Shown here in pieces: positions 1-6,432 of a DNA stretch of 42,214 bases. The stretch comes from Nitrospinaceae bacterium (GTDB taxonomy: Bacteria; Nitrospinota; Nitrospinia; Nitrospinales; VA-1). The stretch spans positions 1 to 42,214 of the forward strand of contig JAJDBG010000073.1 of assembly GCA_029261475.1 (NCBI GenBank), in the 5' to 3' direction. Both the position numbers and the translations under genes were made by a program. Position 1 is the stretch's first letter. Each line of letters starts with the position of its first letter. The notes below the pieces were generated by a model, which was not told where the DNA came from, searched no databases, and worked only from the letters and a program-made list of their open reading frames with translations.

Positions 1-1479
1 TGTGTTCACGCATCCTTTGCACTAAAGGAGGATGGCTACGAAACCATTATGATCAATTGCAATCCAGAAACGGTCAGTACCGATTATGACACTTCTGATC
101 GATTGTATTTCGAACCGCTGACCCTTGAAGATACTTTGAGCGTGATCCGTAAAGAAAACCCCTTTGGAGTGATCGTTCAGTTTGGTGGACAAACACCGTT
201 GAAGCTGGCTCTCGATCTACTCAATGCAGGTGTTCCCATCATCGGTACCAGCCCGGAAAACATTGATCGGGCAGAAGATCGGGAGCGATTCAACGAAGTG
301 ATCAAAAAACTCGATTTACTTCAACCTGAAAATGGGACTGCCGTATCCGTTGAAGAGGCCATAGACATCGCAAATTCCATAGGCTACCCCGTAGTGGTCC
401 GGCCCTCTTATGTTTTGGGAGGGAGGGCGATGGAAATTGTTTATACTGAGGATAGTTTGAAAAAGTACATGACGCATGCTGTCAAAGCCTCCCCCGAACA
501 TCCTATTTTAGTGGATTGCTTTCTGCAAGATGCGATTGAGTTGGATGTGGATGCCATCTCAGATGGAACACAAGTCGTCATCGGCGGTATTATGGAGCAC
601 ATTGAAGAGGCGGGTATCCATTCCGGCGACAGTGCTTGTTCCCTGCCACCCAACTCCGTAGATGCAAAACTACTGGAAGTCATAGAGTCTCAAACCAAGG
701 CCTTGGCAAAAGAGTTGAATGTGATTGGCTTGCTCAATATCCAGTTTGCCGTAAAGGACAATGAGGTCTATCTGATCGAGGTCAACCCTCGTGCCTCGCG
801 TACCGTTCCTTTTGTGAGCAAAGCAACAGGCGTTCCACTCGCAAAATTGGCGGCACGGGTGATGGGGGGAAAAACCCTTGAGGAATTGGGGTTCACTGAA
901 ACGATCAAGACAAAACATGTCTCCGTCAAAGAATCTGTCTTTCCCTTCAATAAATTTTCAGAAGTGGACACCTTGCTTGGACCAGAAATGAAATCTACCG
1001 GAGAAGTGATGGGTATTGGCCCGAGTTTTGGTGCCGCATTTGCGAAAGCGCAAATGGCAACAGGCATTCAGTTTCCAAAAGAGGGTGGGACTGCATTCAT
1101 CAGTGTAAAAGATTCTGACAAACCGTTGGCTTTGAAAATTGCCACTGAATTTTCAAAGCTGGGATTCGAGATCATTGCAACCCGGGGGACGGCTAATTAT
1201 TTCAATCAAAATAATTTGAAAACCTCGGCTGTGAATAAGTTCCATGAAGGTTCTCCCCATATTGTCGAAGCTATTCTGAATAATCAAGTCACTGTGATCG
1301 TGAACACTGTTTTCGGAGAAAAACCCACAAGAGATTCCTTCAGTTTACGCAGAGCCTGCCTGACACAAAACCTTCCTTACTGCACAACGATTCGTGGGGC
1401 ATCCGCATTCATAGATTCTTTAAAATCCATTAAGAATAATGAGTTTAAGGCTGATCCATTGCAGGAATACCTTAAGTAA
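1..1479 (+). CDS. carB: Carbamoyl-phosphate synthase large subunit, C-terminal part (5' end outside window)
   Basis: The reading frame is open from base 1, so this is the 3' part of a gene starting upstream; E. coli CarB is about 1073 aa and some 492 residues are seen here. CarB makes carbamoyl phosphate from bicarbonate, ammonia and two ATP for arginine and pyrimidine synthesis. Visible family landmarks include [20 protein letters not shown] at the start of the second half, GGQTPLKLA, the ATP-grasp segment [37 protein letters not shown], and [18 protein letters not shown]. The last ~130 residues form the MGS-like allosteric domain ([21 protein letters not shown]). No frameshift is seen in the part present. 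Another pyrimidine gene, pyrE, lies at 5715-6377 on the other strand, but the two are not in one operon. Confidence 0.97.
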   Translation, partial: CVHASFALKEDGYETIMINCNPETVSTDYDTSDRLYFEPLTLEDTLSVIRKENPFGVIVQFGGQTPLKLALDLLNAGVPIIGTSPENIDRAEDRERFNEVIKKLDLLQPENGTAVSVEEAIDIANSIGYPVVVRPSYVLGGRAMEIVYTEDSLKKYMTHAVKASPEHPILVDCFLQDAIELDVDAISDGTQVVIGGIMEHIEEAGIHSGDSACSLPPNSVDAKLLEVIESQTKALAKELNVIGLLNIQFAVKDNEVYLIEVNPRASRTVPFVSKATGVPLAKLAARVMGGKTLEELGFTETIKTKHVSVKESVFPFNKFSEVDTLLGPEMKSTGEVMGIGPSFGAAFAKAQMATGIQFPKEGGTAFISVKDSDKPLALKIATEFSKLGFEIIATRGTANYFNQNNLKTSAVNKFHEGSPHIVEAILNNQVTVIVNTVFGEKPTRDSFSLRRACLTQNLPYCTTIRGASAFIDSLKSIKNNEFKADPLQEYLK

Positions 1480-1494
1480 GTTTTTAGTGTTTTG

Positions 1495-1536
1495 GGGCGC
1501 GTTGATCTCAAAAATACGGCAATGGTCAATGCGCCC
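1495..1536. other. Inverted repeat / possible hairpin after carB
   Basis: GGGCGCGTTGA at 1495-1505 pairs with TCAATGCGCCC at 1526-1536 (10 of 11 positions plus a G-U), separated by 20 nt. It starts about 15 nt after the carB stop. No T-run follows, so it is not a classical intrinsic terminator; it could be an mRNA 3'-end structure. The rest of 1480-1682 shows nothing recognisable. Confidence 0.35.
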
Positions 1537-1682
1537 ACTTGTATCATGTACTCCGTTGTCTTGGATTCGGACGCTTGAGAATTGCTATTCCTTAATGAGT
1601 AGACGGATCGTTTAGAGCAAACGAAACAGATTCAATTTCAATAATCTGCATTTTTCAACAGTCTCTGGGTGAAACAGTTTTT

Positions 1683-2234
1683 ATGTCTGAAATAAAATGG
1701 CTGATGATTGCTGTGCCAAAGAATCAGTTTAATGAAGAAGAGTTGTTTGGCGTGCGCGATTTTTTTACATCGCGTGGTGCAAAGCTGATGATTCTTTCCC
1801 CAAGCGGCAAAGAAGCTACGGGCGATTGTAAAACCCGATTTTCTCCAGATGGAATGATCGTCGATTGGAATAAATTATTGGAAGGAAGGAGCCGGTACGA
1901 CGCTGTGTTGACGCTTGGTGGAAAAGGGGCCTGGAAGTCTCTTTGGTCCGATCAAATCCTTCCGCAAATTTTGACGGATCACCATAGGGCGGGCTGCGTT
2001 ATTGGAGCAATGGGTTGTGGCGTCCCTGTGTTAGCAGGCGCGTCTCTTTGTAAGGGGGAACTTGCCGTTCCCAATGATGAGAGAGTTCTTGCTCGCCTTG
2101 ATGAGCTTGGTTTTTATCCGTCGGATGACGAATTGCTTGCCGAAAATAAAGTCATTTCAGCGAGTTCTTCTAATGTTTTGGATCGATTTTGTGGGGAAGT
2201 ATGGTCACAAATGAATGGCGGAGCCGACTCCTAA
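1683..2234 (+). CDS. DJ-1/PfpI-like (class I amidotransferase fold) protein
   Basis: 183 aa with the size and strand order of the DJ-1/PfpI/ThiJ superfamily: an N-terminal LMIAVPKNQFNEEELFGV strand-helix, LGGKGAW after the central strands, and a nucleophile-elbow-like segment VIGAMGCGVPVLAGASL near residues 107-122. In the family this elbow is usually A-I-C-H/A-G-P. Here Gly111 sits at the usual Cys position and Cys112 is one residue later, so the catalytic Cys is shifted or lost. Family members are chaperone/deglycase-like enzymes, proteases or redox sensors; the specific role here is unknown. No strong Shine-Dalgarno lies before the ATG. The gene stands alone between carB and the converging chemotaxis genes. 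Confidence 0.65.
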   Translation: MSEIKWLMIAVPKNQFNEEELFGVRDFFTSRGAKLMILSPSGKEATGDCKTRFSPDGMIVDWNKLLEGRSRYDAVLTLGGKGAWKSLWSDQILPQILTDHHRAGCVIGAMGCGVPVLAGASLCKGELAVPNDERVLARLDELGFYPSDDELLAENKVISASSSNVLDRFCGEVWSQMNGGADS

Positions 2235-2243
2235 ACTTCAGGA

Positions 2244-2693
2244 TCAGGCTTTTGGGCGTATTTGTACTTTGAAAGGGTGGCCGGATTTTGATTTAAAGGA
2301 CATACCGGCTAATACGGTAGGGGCTTCCAGCCATTCGTGGGAATTGGCATCCCAGATAACGCTTGGGGTTGATAGTTGATTGGGTTCAGGCAGGATGGCT
2401 TTAATATTTCCACCGATCATGTTGATGATCTCTCCAATGGAGTCTTCCACTTCACTTTTGGAGGAACTACCCGCTTCTAGAAAGAACATTTTTTCAGTCA
2501 GCTCAATGGCCAGAGGGTAGGGGACGTAGATATTGACAAAGCCATTCCAATTTCCACTAATATCTACTATGCCTAATCGAGGTTCTTGCAACGGAGGGTC
2601 AAATTCTTGATCGTCGCAGTCGATATCTTGTTCGAATAAGGTACTCCAAACCATGATCACATATTCTTTAATACTACTTTCAAGGTTTTTCAT
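2244..2693 (-). CDS. CheX/CheC-like chemotaxis phosphatase domain protein (copy 1)
   Basis: 149 aa, a single CheX-type domain. CheX/CheC proteins dephosphorylate CheY-P through an acidic residue and an Asn on one helix (E-x2-N). The sequence shows EVEDSIGEIINMIGGNIKAI at residues 81-100, with Glu88 and Asn91 fitting that motif. The preceding strand ISGNWNGFVNIYVP resembles the G-x-W-x-G segment of the family. It is the last gene of cheY-cheR-cheX-cheX, 24 nt after the neighbouring cheX-like gene. The two copies differ strongly outside the motif. It may instead act as an adaptor. The family call is good; activity is inferred. Confidence 0.75.
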   Translation of the reverse strand: MKNLESSIKEYVIMVWSTLFEQDIDCDDQEFDPPLQEPRLGIVDISGNWNGFVNIYVPYPLAIELTEKMFFLEAGSSSKSEVEDSIGEIINMIGGNIKAILPEPNQLSTPSVIWDANSHEWLEAPTVLAGMSFKSKSGHPFKVQIRPKA

Positions 2694-2717
2694 TTTGTGC
2701 CGTTGGTTAGTTGAGCC

Positions 2718-3188
2718 TTATTTTTTCTTTTCGACCTTTTTTAACATACGAACGGCGAATAGATGATTTTCGTGTTTGAAGGTCGCTTTTGCTACTTCAT
2801 GAGTCCCTGGAACATGCATCTGGATGTCGGACACAGCAACGGCAGGAAGTGAAAGAAAACATTCCTGGTCAGCATCATGCACAAGGGATTTGATGTTTCC
2901 ACCCGTCATATTGGTGAGTTCGCCCAAGGCATCTTTGATATCATCTTCACTGGTTTCATCCAGATTTGTTCCGAACATAATGGACGCTACTTTTTTGGCG
3001 AGCTCGGCGGGGCAGAGTAATTCGACACTGCCTTCCCAACTTCCCATAATTTGTACGCAACCAGCTAGAGTGGTGCCTTTTTCAGTAGGACTGAAGTCCT
3101 CTGTGGTTGGGATGACTTCCAAGCCTAGAATCTGTTCCCATATGTCCTTCGTATATTGGCTGATCTCAAGATTAAAATCGATCTCCAT
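2718..3188 (-). CDS. CheX/CheC-like chemotaxis phosphatase domain protein (copy 2)
   Basis: 156 aa from the ATG at 3188. That start is chosen because AAGGAAGG lies 7 nt upstream, and because the longer frame (to 3215) would run into cheR; with this start the gene begins 2 nt after the cheR stop. The CheX motif is DALGELTNMTGGNIKSLV, with Glu90 and Asn93 as the likely catalytic pair, preceded by MGSWEGSVELLCP. The C-terminus is Lys-rich (MLKKVEKKK). Its position right after cheR and before a second cheX-like gene suggests control of phospho-CheY or another receiver protein. Confidence 0.8.
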   Translation of the reverse strand: MEIDFNLEISQYTKDIWEQILGLEVIPTTEDFSPTEKGTTLAGCVQIMGSWEGSVELLCPAELAKKVASIMFGTNLDETSEDDIKDALGELTNMTGGNIKSLVHDADQECFLSLPAVAVSDIQMHVPGTHEVAKATFKHENHLFAVRMLKKVEKKK

Positions 3189-3190
3189 TG

Positions 3191-4015
3191 CTAACCTTCC
3201 TTTATGCGATAGCACCCGGATTGTTTGAAGTTCATCCTTTCATACTTTACATCTAGATTAAGAGTTGTTTCTGCGGCACCGAGGAAAACATAACCGTCTG
3301 GCTGCATATTTTCGCGAATTTTTTGTAGAATTACTTTTTTCGTAGGGACATCAAAGTAGATGAGTACATTTCTCATCATAACCAGGTCCATTTTTGGCAT
3401 GAGAGGCCAGTGTCCAGATAGATTGAGTATTTTGAAGTTAATCATTTGTCGTAGCTCGGGCTTGATTTGCCATTGAGCACCACTTCTTTGGAAATACTTC
3501 ACCATCAGCATAGCGGGCAGGCCTCTATTGATTTCTAACTGGCTGTAGATCCCATCCTGACATCGTTTTTGCATTTCTGTTGAAATGTCGCTAGCCATGA
3601 AATCGAGTTTCCAGTTTTTCAGCTGTGGGAAATTTTCCCTGATCAGCATAGCCAAGGTATAAGGCTCTTGACCACTTGAACTTGCTCCGCACCAGATATT
3701 AAGGCGTTTTTGACTTTCTCTTTTCTGGATCAATTCGGGGATGACAGTGTTTTTCAACACTTCGAAAGGATGTATATCACGAAAGAAGGAGGTCTCGTTG
3801 GTGGTCATGGCTTCGACCACTTTGGCGATTAGCTTGCCACTGATATCTTTTCTCATTTGCTGGGCTAATTCTGCAATGGAACCAAGATTTTCAGATGCTA
3901 CTAGAGGGGTGAGCCTTGCTTCGACAAGGTACTCTTTCCCTTTTTCAAGAACAATTGCGGACTGTCCTCTAACGATTTTACTTATATATTCAAAGTCGCC
4001 TGGATTTAAAGCCAT
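3191..4015 (-). CDS. cheR: Chemotaxis protein methyltransferase
   Basis: 274 aa, normal CheR length. It transfers methyl groups from S-adenosylmethionine to glutamates of chemoreceptors in the cytoplasm. Landmarks: NETSFFRD at residues 73-80, the SAM-binding segment IWCGASSSGQEPYTLAML at 107-124, ASDIS at 141-145, MRNVLIYFD at 214-222 and GYVFLGAAET at 241-250. The glycine-rich SAM loop reads CGASSSGQEP where CheR proteins usually have C-S-T-G-E-E-P, a mild variant. AGGA lies upstream of the ATG. It follows cheY by 100 nt and precedes the two cheX-like genes. No cheA, cheW, cheB or receptor is in the window, so the partner system must be elsewhere. Confidence 0.93.
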   Translation of the reverse strand: MALNPGDFEYISKIVRGQSAIVLEKGKEYLVEARLTPLVASENLGSIAELAQQMRKDISGKLIAKVVEAMTTNETSFFRDIHPFEVLKNTVIPELIQKRESQKRLNIWCGASSSGQEPYTLAMLIRENFPQLKNWKLDFMASDISTEMQKRCQDGIYSQLEINRGLPAMLMVKYFQRSGAQWQIKPELRQMINFKILNLSGHWPLMPKMDLVMMRNVLIYFDVPTKKVILQKIRENMQPDGYVFLGAAETTLNLDVKYERMNFKQSGCYRIKEG

Positions 4016-4114
4016 TTAGTGTCCTGTAAGTAAGGCTTCTTCTTTGAGCCTGTAATTATGGGAAGAGCGGAGTTGCTAATGGTTTCTTTCAACATAAAAT
4101 TATCCCGATATGCT

Positions 4115-4486
4115 CTATTCTATTGATAGACCAAGCAATGATAATTTCTCGGCGATCATTTCTTTGGTGAATGGCTTCATAACATACTCGTTTGCTCCGG
4201 CTTCGAGTGCTTTAACGACTTGGGCCATTTCAGTTTCCGTGGTGACCATCATCAAGCGCATATCGTTATACTGAGGGTCTTTGCGTGCATTGACCACAAA
4301 GTCATAGCCGTTCATTACGGGCATATTCCAGTCGACCAAGGCAATATCAAATGGACCGTCTGATTTTAGTTTGTCCAAGGCTTGCTGTCCGTCTCCGGCA
4401 TCAACCACTTCAAAGCCAAGTTTTTTCATCACTTGCCCCAATATCAGACGTATTGCTCTTGAGTCATCTATTACAAGTGCTCGCAC
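4115..4486 (-). CDS. cheY: CheY-type single-domain response regulator
   Basis: 123 aa, a lone receiver domain. The acidic pair is Asp7-Asp8, the phospho-acceptor is Asp52 (IALVDWNMP), the switch Thr is Thr82 (MMVTTE) and the conserved Lys is Lys104 (VMKPF). The start codon is GTG at 4486, with TAAGGAGGG 5-6 nt upstream; this strong ribosome site fixes the start. It is the first gene of the minus-strand chemotaxis set. Its target (flagellar motor, twitching apparatus or other) cannot be read from the window. The upstream region carries two perfect inverted repeats. Confidence 0.93.
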   Translation of the reverse strand: MRALVIDDSRAIRLILGQVMKKLGFEVVDAGDGQQALDKLKSDGPFDIALVDWNMPVMNGYDFVVNARKDPQYNDMRLMMVTTETEMAQVVKALEAGANEYVMKPFTKEMIAEKLSLLGLSIE

Positions 4487-4541
4487 AAAATCCCTCCTTA
4501 TTTGTACCTGTTCCGGGAATTTCTAAACAGAGTATTTAATG

Positions 4542-4580
4542 AATATCTTTAAGGCTAAAGATATTACACTTTTGTGTCAA
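4542..4580 (-). promoter_or_regulatory. cheY upstream region with two perfect inverted repeats and a TTGACA box
   Basis: AATATCTTTA (4542-4551) and TAAAGATATT (4556-4565) form a perfect 10-bp inverted repeat around AGGC. Directly beside it ACAC/GTGT (4566-4577) is a second perfect repeat. On the minus strand TTGACA (4575-4580) looks like a -35 box, but the matching -10 (TAGCCT at 17 nt) is weak. The palindrome covers the would-be core promoter, as an operator or a leader hairpin would. Inferred from sequence only. Confidence 0.4.
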
Positions 4581-4652
4581 TAAGAATTTACAATCGATAA
4601 GATTGAATTCTATTTTCTGTTTAGTATAAGGCAAAAGGCTTGAAAAATGCTC

Positions 4653-4686
4653 AAAAAAAACGGGCCGCTTTTTACAAAGCGGCCCG
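4653..4686 (-). terminator. Intrinsic terminator of the gene at 4771-5502
   Basis: Perfect 11-bp GC-rich stem: 4661-4671 pairs with 4676-4686, with a TTAC loop. Read on the minus strand it is followed at once by eight T residues (A-run at 4653-4660). It lies about 85 nt after the stop of the minus-strand gene ending at 4771. Confidence 0.9.
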
Positions 4687-4770
4687 AAATCTTATTGCCA
4701 TTTTATTACTACGCAACTAAAAAGACGGCTATCCCGTCAAGAGGTGTTACAGAATTTTGATGTAAACAAA

Positions 4771-5502
4771 TTACTCTGCGTTTTCGTCCAAGCCCTGCTC
4801 CAATGGAAGGATCTCCTGGGGGAAAATATTTACACCTTCTTTACTTGCCGCTTTGTTTTGTTTTTTGGTTTCTTTTATTTCTTCCAATTCTTCTATGCCT
4901 TCAGGGGTAAGTGCCCAAGGAGTCACATTTCCAGAATCGCGGATTCTTATTACAGCGGCGATGATTTTTTCCATTTTTGGACCATCGAGATCGCTAATGG
5001 AGAGCAATGCATCTTCGTGTCCGTCATAAGCGCAAAAAGCCATCGTATAACAATTGGTATTGGCGCGAATCATTTTCAATGTGATGTTTGCAAAGTGACA
5101 ATGCACTCCAATTAAGGCGCACACGTGTATTTTGTTATGCTGAATGGTCAAATTGGGATGACAAGGGTTGATAACCGCTTCAGGGTCAATTTTAGGATAA
5201 ATAGGGCGGTAATCAGGCATTGGAATCAAGTTCATGCCGGGGACTTCGTCTTTAAGTCTTAATACGAGTTCAGCTTTATGGCGAGCTTCTTCGTTCCATC
5301 CCCAAACGACCATTGGGCCGGGGAATAGAGTTGGGTTTCGTCGGGTCAAGAATTCATACGCCATTATCTCCAAAGCTTCGTCTTCGGGAATGTGCTCGCC
5401 TGCAACCAATTGCATTCCAGACCCTTTTTCCGGCTGAAAAATTCCCATTGCTGCAGCAGATTGGGGGAGTAAACCGATGGGTCCAATTTCTAATTTGGGC
5501 AT
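4771..5502 (-). CDS. Conserved Cys/His-rich soluble protein; possibly CO-dehydrogenase-beta-subunit-like family / 2-oxoacid:ferredoxin oxidoreductase accessory subunit
   Basis: 243 aa, no signal peptide or membrane segment. A central block contains five Cys (114, 128, 135, 151, 157) and six His (115, 122, 126, 134, 136, 162), e.g. INPCHPN, HVCALIGVHCHF and NCYTMAFCAYDGHED, suggesting a metal or cofactor site. The C-terminal ~50 residues are charged and probably flexible. It recalls proteins of autotrophs annotated as a carbon-monoxide-dehydrogenase beta-subunit family and linked with multi-subunit 2-oxoacid:ferredoxin oxidoreductases; that is memory of a family, not proof, and no other such subunit lies nearby. 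GGAG lies 11 nt before the ATG. The gene is monocistronic, with a near-consensus promoter and a strong terminator, suggesting substantial expression. Confidence 0.6.
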   Translation of the reverse strand: MPKLEIGPIGLLPQSAAAMGIFQPEKGSGMQLVAGEHIPEDEALEIMAYEFLTRRNPTLFPGPMVVWGWNEEARHKAELVLRLKDEVPGMNLIPMPDYRPIYPKIDPEAVINPCHPNLTIQHNKIHVCALIGVHCHFANITLKMIRANTNCYTMAFCAYDGHEDALLSISDLDGPKMEKIIAAVIRIRDSGNVTPWALTPEGIEELEEIKETKKQNKAASKEGVNIFPQEILPLEQGLDENAE

Positions 5503-5531
5503 ATTTAATAAATCTCCGTTTTTGTATATAT

Positions 5532-5561
5532 AACGTTTGGTTAATTTATATAGAACGTTTG
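5532..5561 (-). repeat. Direct repeat AACGTTTG x2 in the leader of the 4771-5502 gene
   Basis: AACGTTTG occurs at 5532-5539 and again at 5554-5561, start to start 22 nt, each followed or preceded by TATATA-type sequence. The spacing is about two helical turns, as for a dimeric regulator, but the repeats lie between the predicted promoter and the start codon. Function unknown. Confidence 0.35.
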
Positions 5562-5632
5562 AGTATTCGTCTCGAATTAATAGTGATCGACTTTATAAAT
5601 TACTGATCTGATAACCGTCTTCAGAATCGCCC

Positions 5633-5661
5633 ATAATATTACCATTAAATTACCCTGTCAA
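5633..5661 (-). promoter_or_regulatory. Sigma-70-type promoter for the gene at 4771-5502
   Basis: On the minus strand TTGACA (5656-5661), a 17-nt spacer and TATTAT (5633-5638): an exact -35 and a 5-of-6 -10 at ideal spacing. Transcription would start near 5626, giving a leader of about 120 nt. Confidence 0.75.
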
Positions 5662-5714
5662 TCTCTATTTTAATGGGATTTTTGAGTTTGTTAAATGAAG
5701 GGAATGTCGTACGG

Positions 5715-6377
5715 TTATTTTTTTTGGGAAGTCCAGTTAAATGGATTTTGTTCCCAGGCATTCAAGAGCTGGAGTTGCTGGGGGGTGAAGAGGTTTTTTG
5801 CTTTGCAGTGTTCGAGAAGTTGAGGAAAGGTGAATAGGGTATGGAGTTGGCAATCCATTTCTTTAAATGATTCTGTGGCCTTCTCGAATCCATAACTGAA
5901 TATGCAAAGACAATGTTCGACGCTGAAACCTGCTTGCCGTAGTGCTTTAACAGCTTTCAGAGCACTCCCTCCTGTGGAGATGAGATCTTCTACGACGACA
6001 ACCTGACTATTTACTGGTAATAATCCTTCAATTTGATTTTGCATGCCATGTTTTTTGGGTTCGGGGCGAACATAGGCTAATGGTGTTTTAATCAAATTAG
6101 CGAGAGTGACGGCAGGTGCAATTCCGGCTGTTGCTGTTCCGGCGATTCCATCAGCTTGAATATTCTTTTCTTGCAGAATTTCCTGGAGACCTTTGCCGAC
6201 GAGCATGCGTGTCTCATAGCTACCAAGCAAGAGACGGTTGTCATTGTAAATGGGCATTTTTGCGCCAGAAGCCCAAGTGAAGGGGGTGTCAGGATCGAGT
6301 TTGATAGCACCTGTTTCCAGACTCGCCTTTATCAAATTTTCTCTATTGTATTGGATATCAGGGTGGGCCTTTTTCAT
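5715..6377 (-). CDS. pyrE: Orotate phosphoribosyltransferase
   Basis: 220 aa. It joins orotate and PRPP to give OMP in pyrimidine synthesis. The PRPP-binding signature VVVVEDLISTGGSALKAV spans residues 126-143, and the YVRPEPKKHG segment (102-111) carries the usual catalytic Lys/His region. Length and domain match bacterial PyrE. It follows lptD by 55 nt on the same strand and is probably the third gene of folC-lptD-pyrE. No obvious intrinsic terminator follows; the next promoter (for the gene at 5502) lies about 55 nt downstream. Confidence 0.95.
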   Translation of the reverse strand: MKKAHPDIQYNRENLIKASLETGAIKLDPDTPFTWASGAKMPIYNDNRLLLGSYETRMLVGKGLQEILQEKNIQADGIAGTATAGIAPAVTLANLIKTPLAYVRPEPKKHGMQNQIEGLLPVNSQVVVVEDLISTGGSALKAVKALRQAGFSVEHCLCIFSYGFEKATESFKEMDCQLHTLFTFPQLLEHCKAKNLFTPQQLQLLNAWEQNPFNWTSQKK

Positions 6378-6432
6378 TTATACTTTAAATTAGGTAGTGT
6401 TTATTAAATATACTTAAATAAATATTATATTT

